The notes under the pieces: generated by a model
What the model was told of the DNA's origin: nothing
Databases searched by the model: none
The model's input: the letters and a program-made list of their open reading frames with translations, nothing else
Assembly (NCBI GenBank): GCA_021234535.1
Contig: CM037840.1
Span: 2,364,421-2,428,420, forward strand
Direction: 5' to 3'
Length of the DNA stretch: 64,000 nt
Origin: Stichopus chloronotus
Taxonomy: Eukaryota; Echinodermata; Holothuroidea; Aspidochirotida; Stichopodidae
Translations under genes and position numbers: made by a program
Shown here: positions 1-12,105 of the stretch, in pieces
Position numbering within the stretch: the first letter of the stretch is position 1
How the letters are laid out: each line of letters opens with the position of its first letter

Positions 1-1560
1 ATGCTCAGTGTAAATCGGATTTCAACGACTATGACTGGGAATCTAGGCGGGCAGTGGAAATCTGTCTTCAGTGACTGCAATTAGGAATCCAGATGCGCAG
101 TGAAAATCGTAAAGGCGTGATATTATTAAGTTGTATCAAAATGACCAGCAAGGTTGGTCGCAACATCCCGCACCAGACTGGAAAGTTTGCCTTGCACGCG
201 CAAGTTCTGGCCCACGCAGCGCCCTCCTTGAATTCGGCATCTGGCCGCGCAAGAGCCTACTAGCTGCTTGATCTGGCCGCGCACGTGGGAGAAACTAGTC
301 GCGGTCGTGCATCGGACCGGCCGCTGTTGGAAGTACCGTCTCAAAATCCTTTGAATTCATTCGTAGCCTATTCGATTTGAGTGGTTGAGCAACTCGAGCC
401 CGCCAAAACTGTGTACGGTAAAGGTACTGCCCCTTAAGCAGCTTCGGATCATCGTTCAGTTCAACTGCCCATATTTCTGTGAAATTGAGCTTCAGCCGCA
501 CAAGAGCTAAAAATCTGTAGTCACTTGCCCACATGATAACCTTTCACACGGTTGGTCGAACAGATAGTTTTGTCAAATCGTCCGGGATGCTGGCTGCACT
601 TTTGGCAGTCCATTTCAGATTGCATCTATTGGCATTGGGTCAGTTAACTGAAGCATCTTTGCTTCTTCTCAAATGTGAAACTCATTGGTGGGTTCGATTG
701 ATATTAATGAGGCCTACAGTAATTAGTGACACAATATATGAGCAAAATTAATCAATGTAAACGATCTATTAATCCTGGACAATGGTCTGGAGTAATTGTT
801 AGCCTACAGTATCATGGACCATGTAAACTTCGCAAAGTGGACAATGTTACTAACATTTCTAACATTAACACTGAACAGTACTAAATTTCGGGCACTATGT
901 AGCTCGGCCTAGCCCTTGTGACGTTGTTTTGCAGGCCCACTTAACTGAGCCTGACTACCTTTATGCAAGCAGACGAATTTCTTACTTACCCTGGGAAAGA
1001 ATTGTTGGCCTACGCGTGGAGAGATTAGTAAGATACCCTTGCCTAAATCACTGCAGTGGGTCGATAGTCTGTTTCGTTTTCTTCACCAACAATACATAAG
1101 ATTATCAGATACAGTACTTAATATTAATAACGGCAAGCTTGGCAGAGAGCGATGCTTGTGCATGCTGTCACTGCACTGCTGTGGTTTTCGGAAGCGTGCC
1201 GTGACGTGAGCTGAAGGAGTGTCGCAATAGTTGTTCAATGACTTCAGTATTACAGTTCCAAGGCCGGTCATTCCCTGGAAATGAAGGCCGGTGCCGGTGA
1301 CGCGTGTCGAATCTTAGCCTTTCAATGGTGGATATGAAAAGTTAGCAACTTATTGGACCACACAGGCACAATTTTAGCGCTATTTAGGCCGATGTGCAAA
1401 GGTAGCGCAAAAAAGGGTTTAATAGGAGTTCGAACGTGTGTGAGGGGGTAAAATAATGCACCGGAAAACCCAATCACATACACAGTTTAGTTCAAGGGTG
1501 TTATGTTAAAACATGCGTAGTACCCACAAATAGTGACGGGATGCATAAGTTGGGAGAGGT
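1..1560. other. Window edge, no confident gene
   Basis: Positions 130-530 are more G+C- and CpG-rich than the rest and carry two overlapping minus-strand ORFs of 72 and 79 codons, one with a WASDYRFLALVRLKLNF segment that looks coding but that I cannot assign. It may be an exon of a neighbouring gene or an old mobile-element fragment. From 760 to 1560 I see nothing recognisable. Confidence 0.4.
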
Positions 1561-1577
1561 GGGGGGGGGGGGGGGGG
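1561..1577. repeat. Poly-G tract (17 bp)
   Basis: Uninterrupted G run. Similar G or C runs occur at 7658-7675, 4051-4062, 23204-23217 and 33709-33720; such runs are prone to length error in assemblies. Confidence 0.9.
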
Positions 1578-1689
1578 AACGAAACATACACACATACACA
1601 CTATGTTTTGCAAGGAAATTGATTTCATTTGTCAACTACGTTGCGCACGAATAGAAGGAACTGTTTGGTATCAATTTTTGTAGAGAAAA

Positions 1690-2061
1690 CTACAGTACAG
1701 TATAAGGTTTTCGTTTCGCCAAAAAATGCATGGGTCTGCAAATTTGCTGGAATCTACAGTGTACGCCGGTGGTTGACCTGGGGGGGGGGGCAGAATAAGT
1801 GTTGAAACATCGATCCTTAACATAAAGAACATCCGGCTGCCGAATCGGAGGCCGAGAAGTGCAAATTTCCTGCATTATGACCGGGAAGCTTTTTTTGGCA
1901 CAAAATTTCCTACTACACTACTCGCCAACCAACGGTGGCCCTCCGTTCTATGGTAACACATAAGTGGCTAGTTCCCCTCCCCCTCTCACACACACATAAA
2001 CACAAAAGAAAGAAAAGCCATACCAAGCGTCTACCGAAACTCAATAGAATATACGTATAAC
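1690..2061. repeat. Dispersed repeat block, copy A (left of nested TTAA elements)
   Basis: Strongly similar in order and sequence to 15985-16283. A shared core reads cataaagaacatccgg, then ggccgaagaagtgcaaattt-like sequence (gaggccgagaagtgcaaatt) around 1830-1870. It carries no intact ORF. Together with the following hairpin element it forms a larger shared unit of about 1.4 kb. Confidence 0.75.
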
Positions 2062-2065
2062 TTAA

Positions 2066-2411
2066 AGGGAAATAGGGCGTTTCTTTTAGAGAAGACATCC
2101 ATATTTTTGAAACCAATGTTTGTGGATGCAGAATGATAGATTATTCAAAATAAGGAAGGACAGTAGCCTTCTCTTTAAGAAATAAGCTCCTCACAGACAG
2201 AAATTCAGTTATTTGTGGCTCAACATTAATTTGTTCACCCAAACTTTTCAAAATTTAAATGATGCATCTTCCGTTACTCATCACATGCATAATGTTTTGA
2301 GGAGATGAAGCTTTGGTAGATTTTTATTGATGACACTGAATGGTTAAACAATGATTACCGCTATTTTCTTTAGTATGTCATGTTGGGGTATTCTAAACGC
2401 CCTATTTCCCT
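2066..2411. mobile_element. MITE family 1, copy 1: TTAA-flanked, 346 bp
   Basis: Terminal inverted repeats AGGGAAATAGGGCGTTT and AAACGCCCTATTTCCCT, each bordered by TTAA (2062-2065 and 2412-2415). The related locus at 16284 has a single TTAA with matching flanks and no insert, so insertion and TTAA target duplication are directly visible. No coding capacity. TTAA targets are used by the piggyBac and Kolobok superfamilies; the terminus alone does not decide between them. A second copy lies at 22025-22347. Confidence 0.85.
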
Positions 2412-2415
2412 TTAA

Positions 2416-3129
2416 AGGATTATAGGTCGATGTAAAATACATCTTACATAACTTTTACTCTTTCCCTCTTCACATCGAGTACGAACATACCTATTTAACA
2501 GACATAAACCCCGTAACTCATCACCCTAAGCTATATTTTTACCTTCTGGACAGCAAAAATTCTTAACTGGTTCTAAGTTACAGTACTCTTCGATTGGCAT
2601 CAAATTCGAAAGATGCAGAGTAGCTCATATAACACAGAGTACACAGGCCATTGTTTTGATTAGGCCTACACATGTAGAGGAATTTAAGACACGAGGCGAG
2701 GGAGGGACTATAGGTGGTTGGGAGAATTGAAACTGTCTAGAGTAATGAGTTTTTTTAAGCTTGTGGTAAAAAATTATCTGCCAATGACAAGTTTTGTTAA
2801 AGAGCGCCCCAGTGCAGCACAAATTAACCGAGTCCAGGTAGTAATTGATAACATTCGACCAAACAGCAATCCATGTGCTAAGGGGAGGCAAAAAAGACAT
2901 AGGCCTACTCAGGAATATTAGGCTATCTTGCGGGCCACAACATAAGAAAATTAAAAAAGCCCATTAAGGGTATTTTTTCCGATACTGGGGCGCTCTCTAA
3001 CAAAAATTGCCATTGGCAGATCACTTTTTACCACAAGTCTGTTAAATAGGAATGCTTCTACTCGATTTGAAGAAAGAAAGAGCAAAACGTTATGCAAGAT
3101 GTATATTTTACAACTCCCTATATGCTCCT
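2416..3129. mobile_element. Long inverted-repeat TTAA element, copy A
   Basis: Lies between TTAA at 2412-2415 and 3130-3133. The left arm AGGATTATAGGTCGATGT...TACATCTTACATAAC (2416-2493) is the inverse of the right arm (about 3038-3129). An inner arm pair, GTGGTAAAAAATTATCTGCC...GAGCGCCCCAGT (2763-2812) and its inverse (2985-3036), continues the same palindrome. The arms are thus near 130-150 bp, and the left one is interrupted at 2494-2758 by about 265 bp of unrelated sequence. No transposase ORF; nonautonomous. Confidence 0.75.
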
Positions 3130-4619
3130 TTAAAGGGAGTAGCTACAGATGTGTGTCAACGGCGTTGTTTGCTTTGTCAAAAGCGTGTCGCAGTAAATAG
3201 GCTCACAGACACGCAAACGGAAACTTCTTGTTCATTGTGGTCACAGCAACTTAAAGGAGAAGGAAACCCTGTGAATATCTTAATAAAATATGAAACAGAA
3301 GTATTTGACAAACACTTCTCAAAGTTTCATTAAAAATAATTTTCCCATCTCAAGTTGTGCACTTTTGAAATTCAGAGAAGGGTGCTGCCACGTTTGTCTC
3401 AGTTCAATGTTTACAGACTTGAGCAAGTCGAACTATGATGTCACATAATCCCATGTAGAAGAAATTTAATGTATTTCTTTGTTTTACTTACCTATAATTT
3501 TCATAAATGCATGTCCACTCGTATACAATTTTGCATTAAATTACTGGGGTGTATCATGCAACGATCAAATTATTAATATTTTGACTTGAATGGATGCATA
3601 ACTGTTAACACTATTTGTCAATAAATTATAAAGAAAAAGAAGAAGATTTTCAATACCAAGTGGTCAGGTTATAACACCACACACTCAAAATGCGGGCAGC
3701 GATCTGATTGATTTTTATGAACTTTCAAATTGCAATATCTTGAAAGTGAGCAACATATGGATATGAAATTAGGTGAAGTTGATCACCACATATTTGTCTT
3801 TTATTTAACGGTGGTGCTTCATTGTCAAACATTCTGATTTTTCGTTCTCCTTTAAGTAAAACGCACAAAGCGCAAGAGGGACCTGTGTCAACTCTCTGGG
3901 CATGCCTGCTGTGCATAAAAATAGGTGCTCGCATGCGCTTTTTAAGCGCTCATGTTTCGAGCGTCTTGCTAGAGATTTTGGACGCTTCGTGGTTTTATTA
4001 TTTCATCTGCAAACAAATGGACCCTTTTACTGTACTTTCTTTTCAGATTCCCCCCCCCCCCCCTAGAAATAGTAGAGCCTTCATGGACGTGTTTGCACGA
4101 ATTGCCTGTTTGTCGAACGTTTTAAGCCAAAGTAAGTGGGCCAACATTTCGAAAGATTTTTGCCACGGTGGGACGCAAATACCGCTCAAAATGCTTTGCT
4201 TACGCGCGATGTAAAACCTGCGAGCGTTTGAGACAATGACAATGGTTTTCAATAAGATATTTAAAAAAAAAAAAACGCACGAGAAGTTTTGCTTTTATTC
4301 GCTCGCTTTTCTATGGCTTCGTGTATAGGATCAGGTCGAAAACGGGGAAATCGTGGAAACGTGGACGGCTCGGAAAACGCAGAAACCGAGGAAAGCTTGC
4401 TAACTTAGAAATTTTTGTAACTGCTGGGTGCATTCATCAAAATTTTTTTTGAATTCTCCACGTTTTCGACCTTTATATATAGGGAAGGTCCTAGAAGAGG
4501 AGAATGTATTAATTTATCAAAATTTCTAAATTTTCCGCTGTTTCCAAGTTTTACCATTGCCTGGTTTCAGGATTTTCTCGACGTTCAACCGCCGCTTCCC
4601 ACAACAACAACAAAAAAAT

Positions 4620-4905
4620 GTCAGCGACGTAGGATAGTCGGAAAATCTGAAATACCTGCAGTTGGAAAGCTTCATACCTCATTCTAGCACATTCATTTTA
4701 TGACTTCAAACATGCAAAATATTGTACCAGTGAGATGGTTACCTGGTAATTGAAGAATTACTCCCCAAAATCTGAAATACCCTTGAAATTTTCATATTCC
4801 ATGCTTGAACCGACGTTAGTCCGAAAATCTGAAGTACCAATTGGAATTTTTCATATCTTAAGTTAGCACATTTTTATGACTTCAGAAGACGCCAAATGTT
4901 CCACT
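4620..4905. repeat. Imperfect direct duplication, about 185-bp spacing
   Basis: Two copies share a CGGAAAATCTGAAATACC-type start (4637 and about 4815), a TTCATA stretch, TAGCACATT and TATGACTTCA. Around 4330-4600 there is also purine-rich GGAAA sequence. Function unknown. Confidence 0.55.
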
Positions 4906-5420
4906 CGACAGCATCTAAGCTAGCCTCGAAGGCAAATAAAAGGTTCAAATGATTGGATGGGGGACACCCCTTCCCTTGCAACCCTCTCCCAGGGCAACCA
5001 TCAATCAGATAATGCTTCTCTCTTCCTGCATATTAAAAGACAATGTTGTCTCATCACTGTGACTATTATTGACAAAAGTAAGAGGTACAAAGAACTAGCT
5101 CTACTTTGTTATGTAATCATCAAAGGTTGTAACAAAGTAGTTAAAACTCAATCGCCAGAGAGTAACATTGTTGGTATAAATTTTCTTGAATTATGAATGT
5201 AATATATGCAAATTATTTTGCACCAGTTTGTGTCTAAGGTTAACTGGTAGTTGGAAATTTTTCAAGATGAAAAAAAAGTGTTATTGTTATAGAAAGTAAA
5301 AACTGTTGAATTAACTTTTCTGGAAATTAAGATAGTATAAATAATCTAGGTAAAAACAATCGAAATTATTAAAATTCTCCATAAAGTGATGTTTTTCTAA
5401 TTAATTGAGAAACTACAGAG

Positions 5421-5995
5421 ATAAGACCCCTATTTCAAGGCTGAGTACATGCAGTACATTGGGAGAATGCCGTCTCCCGCCATCGGGAGAGGGGGGGGGG
5501 GGTGAAAAGCAAAAAAAAAATCTGACACGCACAGCGCCAACTGATGGCGCCACTCCGCTTAGATAGTCCTGACCTCGCGGTGCACGCACAAAGGCTACGC
5601 CCTGCAGCCCTCCACTCTGAAAACCCTGGATAGGCCCCAATATCTCATATCAGTGACGTATAGGCAATGTATATGACCCATTCATTATACCCTGTCCTGT
5701 TCATGTTCACAATCAGACTAAGCAGATGATTTTTTTTGTTTTGGAAATGTCGCAGAAGAATTTGAACCACCGTGACTCTCCATGGACGCTTCTGGATATT
5801 ACCTTATATATGTATTACCATTTTTTTTTTATATTGTTTTTGAAATTGTAGGCATTATATCCCTATTTCAAGGCTGGGTACATGCCTTGCAGAACACTCA
5901 GGATTGTCTTTTATATGGGGAGTGGGTAAAACCCAGAATTTTCTTGTACTTTTCATGGTGGGGGTCCGCTTAGATAGTAATCCAGCTTACTCAAT
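5421..5995. repeat. Pair of similar segments 5426-5580 and 5860-5980
   Basis: Both start CCTATTTCAAGGCTG-GTACATGC and later share TCCGCTTAGATAGT, so the segments are diverged duplicates about 435 bp apart. The first carries a G run (5492-5502) that inflates an ORF. No gene is supported. Confidence 0.55.
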
Positions 5996-6104
5996 AACAA
6001 AAACATTCGGGTAAGAATCTCTGCCCCCTTCCTTCAAAAGAAAAAAAAAATCCAGGCGTTCGTGCGCCTATGCGTTCAGCTCTGGAATATTTTCCAAGTA
6101 CTCA

Positions 6105-6372
6105 AAAGGAAAAAAAAAGTAGAAGAGGATGCGTGATTCCTAATGATTCTTGCACCACCTCAAACCACCAGGTATTTATTAACATTTTTTCATGGACTGA
6201 TTTTTTTTTCATGATGTTACTGAATATCAGTGCCACGTTAGCAAGGTGCTATTCTGCAAAGTTAAGCAATTCAACAACAAAAATGATATCACAAATTAAA
6301 AGAGAATCATTCATGAATTTGCGTAGCGGGATAAACTCATTCATTTTGGGGCCTGTAATTTCCCTTTACATG
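6105..6372. mobile_element. MITE family 2, degraded copy
   Basis: Collinear with 50930-51174 across most of its length, ending TTTCCCTTTACATG, where the expected TTAA is mutated. The left boundary is unclear. Confidence 0.6.
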
Positions 6373-9300
6373 ATATTCTGATCACCAGATTTATAAATTT
6401 ATTAAGGTTTTAACCTTTATCATCTTACAATTTCTTTGTCCCATCATTTCACGTAATCCCTTTTGATTTTTTTTTCGTCCTGTTTCGACAAGCAGAAGTC
6501 CAAAACTTCGATTGTGTGAGAAGGACGATTTTTGTCATAGTTTACTTATCAGGAAATGTAAATGAGTTTTTTTTTTTAAAGCACAATCGGCAGAGATTGC
6601 TCAGCTTCTTAATATACAGTGTATGAGGTACTGTAGTAGAGGGCGCAGTCTACAATTTTAACTACAGCTACAAAACGACACACAAATAAAGGACATTCTG
6701 TCCCCGCTCCTCTATCACCAATTTCGTGATAGAAATATTCCCGAAAAATAGATAGGGGACATATATTTTGCTATAACTGTCTTCTTATCCTTCAGTTATC
6801 CTGGATTAAAGCCCATTGCAGCAGCCAAAATGAAGGTCACGTTTGTGAGCTTTGGACTGTTCGAAGGGATCATCTCGAAGGGTATAGAAACTGCTTTTTA
6901 CTCTCCATTCGTAGCAGCTTCATGCTCTGAGACGAGAAAATGTAGATGGACCAATTTTTTGGCAAAGCCACCACCAACTGATGAATCTATAGTATACCAG
7001 GTTCATAATGTACTGATGCTTTTATGAAGCATCGCGCTTGGCGTTCTGTGTCGGCTATGTTGTGACACCCAAAGACTATTTCCCGGTGGCTTTACAGCTG
7101 GAGCAGTTTCACCAATTCAGTTAATGTAAAGATCAGTTATGTTGACATATTAACGCTTTGATATGGTAGTACATAGTGTACACGAAGAAGTGCAAAGATA
7201 TATCCTAACATAAACTTGCAAAGTTCGCAAAGAATTATCAAGTATACTAGATTGACGTCACATATATCAGGTTTAATAGGTGTTAACCAACTACAGTGAG
7301 ATGTTATTCATTACAGGACTGACGGCTGAATTCGAATCAGGGCTCACATCATTCATCTTGATTGAAAACTTAAGGAACCACGACATGGAATTTATCACTG
7401 AGCCTGTTTTTTTTTTTTTCCTTCTTTTTTTGAGTAGCAGGGAATTATTTTCTTTTTCTCCCTTGGCACACTACTGCAGGTTATCCGCTTAAGTTTTCAA
7501 AACCTTTCGAAAAATGATCTTTTTGTTACGTCCATGTGCTTCATGGAAAGTGAGAAAGCAAACATCAATTACGTAAAATGAATCCTTATGTAGTACCAAC
7601 TTACCGTTTTTAAACGTCTGGCGTATTATTCCTTCAAAAGCATGCACTTACAATTTAGGGGGGGGGGGGGGGGGGCATGTCTTAACTTTCTTTTGGACTG
7701 TTTCAACTTAGGACAGCTGTCCAACCTACCAACACCAGACCTTAGCGAGACCTTAGCTGTGTGTATTGCCCTGAACCACATCTTAACAGTTCCAGTTCAC
7801 ACAATTTCTCTAAATTTTAAAACTTTTCCAGGCCTTCAACTAATCGTCCAAATGTTCTTGATTTTTCCAAACTTTCCATGACTGGAGGAACCCTGCCATC
7901 AACGACAAATGCCTCTGACATCTTAAATGCAAAATTCTGCAATCTATAATATGCAATTTTCCAAGAGAACATTTAGAACTGAAGCAATGACACGGGATAT
8001 GAAATATCTGACAATGGAAAGGTGGTGAGTTCTAGTGAGGGAGTCATCCAATCTTGGTTACCAAAGTTCTGTTGTACTTTCTGATTTCTTGGAAGGGGGG
8101 GGGGGGGCTCTGCTAGACAAGCCCTATTTACCATTTTTATGAGTACTTTCTTTACATTTTCTTTGTACATATGAATTTGTTACTGTGAGGTATCTTTTTT
8201 TTTTATATTTGAATTGTGAAGAAACGAATGAAATGATATGAATATCATGCAGTGGGTAAAATTTCAAGAAGAAGAATTGAGCAATAAAAACAAAGATCGA
8301 CAAAATCTGACAGTTTACAAAACAAAGTGTTTTTTTTTTATTTTATTATAAATCTTGTAATGTAACAACTGTAACCATGGAAACCATTTACTCTTTCACA
8401 AATGTTTGCATATTCATGATTTCTCTTTTCTTTTCCACTGATGATGCCTATTGCACATTTGCCTAAGATATTATACTGAAAAAGTAAATTCATGACCTTT
8501 AACCTCCCACACCCGAATACTCATGGACTGATACATATCAGAAACCGAAACAGTCAAAGTAAGCCACTTCACGGTGAAAAAAGTTTGTCTAGGTCACTGA
8601 CTTTCCCTCTTTCTCTTTTCCAATGTCTTACAAATTTTGTCCAATCTCCCCCTCCTTTTATACTCGAACTCTGTTTTCCCACTCTCTTTGTTTTTTAACC
8701 CCCCTCCCTTTTTTCCTGTTATTTTTTTTCACTGTTCTTTCCTTGCATTTTGTTTTGGACAGTGCACAGAGATCCTTGCGAAAGTTGTATAAAAAGGAAT
8801 GAGAAAAAGTTAAAAAATACTTCTGATTTACATTGAATAATGTTATTGACATGCTTCCACATGTTTCATGGAACAATAGGAAAAGAATCAACAAAAACAT
8901 TTCTTCTGTGCTTGGTGCATATATACCATCTTTCTGTGTATACTGACCTCCCCTGTTTCCCCAAGGGCAACTAAAGCCTAAGACTGAAAATATAAAGAAG
9001 CTGTAAAAGATATGGATTTTCTTAAAGGAAGGAGGACAGTTCAGACAGCCTTTAAGACACTTCTTAGACACATAAGCACATTTCCTGCGACTCCCAACGT
9101 GAACCCTACCACCCCTCCCCTCCCCCCTCTCACTGGTCTTCATCCATTACCATTGAAATTGCATAGAGCTGGTATGAGCTGGAACCTGGTCCAAGGACTT
9201 TGAGATCCACTAGATAAGTGAATACAATTATGCCCTGACATTAACAATAATACCAATAACTTAATTTATAATAGCATAGATTGTTTACAATTATCAGCTA

Positions 9301-11784
9301 TTTTACCCCATGGATGTAAAATGCTCGTAATTCAGGAGAGCTCTGCCATTTGTTTGGAATGCTAACAATTGATGTTGGCATCAAGAAACTAGGGACTACC
9401 ACCCACATGATTGTAACAGGTTATAGCAGGTGTATGCCAATGCAGTTATTCAACCATCCACATGTCTGCTTACCACAAATGATATCGACATAATCTAAGT
9501 AAAATACAAAAATTAAAAAAGTAAGAAATTTAATTCAAAATGATGCAATATTTATCAGAGCATGTTGTGCCCCATTGATCTAACCCCAAACTGTTTTATC
9601 CTTCTGACTGGAATGTGATACTAAAAGCTGTTGTTCCATCTACCAGTGTATCCATGCCCCATCCACAGTCATCCACCCACTATGCTCTTGCACATGTCAT
9701 CCACAATTCTAGAAAATAATACTGCAAAATAGTTTCATGGAGACTTTTAAATTTGGTGTTCACGAAACTTCTATTTAAATTATTGAACAATCACATTGTA
9801 CAAAGGAGGTGATATTAGCTGGAAATTCATTTAAAAATTTAATTTATGCTAATCCAATTAGATTGACTTTAGAGCGTGGAACTAAATCCTTTAATTAAGG
9901 ATTATTGAACTAAAGAGTACTGAATTCCTTTGTTGTACATCGCAACCTCATTCATACCTATATCCACCCCAACAAAAGGAATTATTTGGAACAATGCTTT
10001 TATATTTCAGACAGTAGAGTGCTAAACACTGTTCTAACATTAAAAACAATGGCTTACTGCCAAGGAACCCAAAGATGCTGGCAATAAGCCACTACTGATA
10101 ATTTATGCAAATGAGCACAAGAGAAATAAGACTAAACATTTCCATCTGATTTTCATTAGCACTTGCTTGCATGACCTAGGAGGCACACCCACACTGGCCA
10201 AAATACAGGGAATCGGACAAGTGATGATTTAATTACAAACGTTTCCATACCCTAAAATGAATTTCCATTCTAAGCAACTTGCAATGTTACGACAAGGGGC
10301 AAATTTCCCGATCTGCTCTTTGAGATGTAGCAGATGATAGGCCCTCCTTGTAGTACCTGGTTCCTTACACCTGTTAAGCTTATTAAACACACCAAAAAGA
10401 TTATTATTGGTAGATAGTAGGGTTCAAAGATAAAGTTTTTGATTGATCTACATCAAATGACACCTCCCTGCATTGTATGTTGAGTATTAACATATAGCTT
10501 AGGGGGTAAACATTTCCTGGAAGTTCTCCCTCTCATCTCCGGCAGCGAAATACTCAATTCAAATGGAACAAATTGCAAGCGGAGCATGACGAAAACCAAA
10601 AACATCTTTGGACTAAGGTGACTGTGCCTGACTTATTCATGAAAGAGGTGAATGGTTTGATACAACTAAGTTTAAGTGCATACACAAGCCATCCATCAAG
10701 TTATTTTTGATTGCTATGTGTTGCATGGACGGTAGCACGATCGGTCTAGCAGCCGAGTTTGGAATGCCACCTCAACACACTTTCTGCATGAGGAAGAAGC
10801 TTTCTCTTGAGGAATTTTGGACCTTTGCTAAATTCAGCCAGTTTTTCCCAAAGAAAATGTCTACATCTGGATGCTGCTTTGGTTGAGAGAAGCCCCCAAT
10901 GGAAAGAAGACAGTAAAATGGGAAGATCTTCATCGCCAAATCTACAGGTCAATAGTCTCAAATGAACCGTCCGTCACATATTCATTATTTGTGTCTTTCC
11001 ATCTTTTTTTTAGTATCTTGCTATTTCACTTCAAACTGGGGCCTCATTAATAGAAAGAAGCCCAGCGTTAAATGAATATTCAAAGCACCAACTTCTACAA
11101 AATGGAGAAAATACAAAATATCACCATGAAATGTGATATGTCTCAATTACATTCAGTGGCAAAAAGGCAAACAATGTAGTCTTTTTCTTTTCTTCTATTC
11201 TGATGTGACAAAATTAAAATAAATAGTATAATTAGGTAATAGGAAAGAAAACCTCTTTCAAATTAGTATAATTTACTTCAAAATGGTGGTGTTTTTTCTT
11301 TTTCAGATAGTTATATCAAGGTTACCAGAGAAGGGCTGAGAAAGCCTCTAGGGTGATGCTGTTTCTTGGAAAATACAATATAATATGAAAATCTTCTTAA
11401 GTAAATCCATAGCCTCTTGTTGGGTTATAGTTTCTTCATTGAGAGTTGCCCCAACCGTGTTCTGAAATGGAAACCAAACGGCACAGCTGGCATACAGAGT
11501 GTGTATGGGACACCTGGCAAATGGAAACACGATGGTTTCACAGTTGGCACAGGTGATTAAAGAACTCTATTGTTGGGATAACTTCACTTTTTGGTAAAGG
11601 CCTCTCCTATGCAACATAAGAAAGAGTGAAATGGGCGGGAGGCAAGGCACACCTGATGATCATGTGGTATTAGGTGTGCTCAACAATCTGAACAGAATAA
11701 AACTGCCAATCATAGGTGGTCTTTTATCAGTTCTTATTGTTTATTTTTGTTTGAAAGACAAGCATCACTTCCAAGTAACCTTCT

Positions 11785-12105
11785 TCCTATTGATCATATT
11801 TTATTTGCCCCTCCCTTCCTACAGATCATATTTTACTTGCCCCTCCCTTCCTATTGATCATATTTTATTTGCCTCTCCCTTCCTATTGATCATATTTTAT
11901 TTGCCCCTCCCTTCCTATTGATCATATTTCATTTGCCCCTCCCTCTTATTGATCATATTTTATTTGCCCCTCCCTCCTATTAACCATATTTTATGTCTCT
12001 CCCTTCTAGTCACCATACTTCATTCTCCCCCCCCCTCCAAGTGACCCCCTTTCATTTGCCCCTCCCTTGAAGTGATCATCTTTCACTTGCCCCCTGTCCC
12101 AGATA
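11785..12105. repeat. 32-bp minisatellite, about 9 units
   Basis: Unit approximately TGATCATATTTTATTTGCC + CCTCCCTTCCTAT. GATCAT starts at 11792, 11824, 11856, 11888, 11920 and 11951, so the period is 32. Units after 11980 decay toward CACTTGCCCCC. Confidence 0.9.

Larger units (their letters stand above)
3134..11784. other. Intergenic DNA downstream of dve
   Basis: Apart from the duplications and MITE copy listed, this is A+T-rich sequence with T and G runs and no supported gene. About 9200-10950 is repeat-poor and includes an octamer ATGCAAAT (about 10106), a composition compatible with conserved noncoding DNA, but no conservation can be tested here. A 53-codon plus-strand ORF at 10725-10886 is unassigned. 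Confidence 0.5.

Noticed and set aside
3822..4214. 130-codon plus-strand ORF
   Set aside because: Passes through a C homopolymer read as poly-Pro; no recognisable family.
8658..9143. 161-codon minus-strand ORF
   Set aside because: Composition follows A- and T-rich runs (poly-Lys, poly-Phe); no domain, no splice context.
10725..10886. 53-codon plus-strand ORF (MDGSTIGLAAEFGMPP...)
   Set aside because: Unassigned and short; conservation is unknown, so it was left as a note in the intergenic entry.
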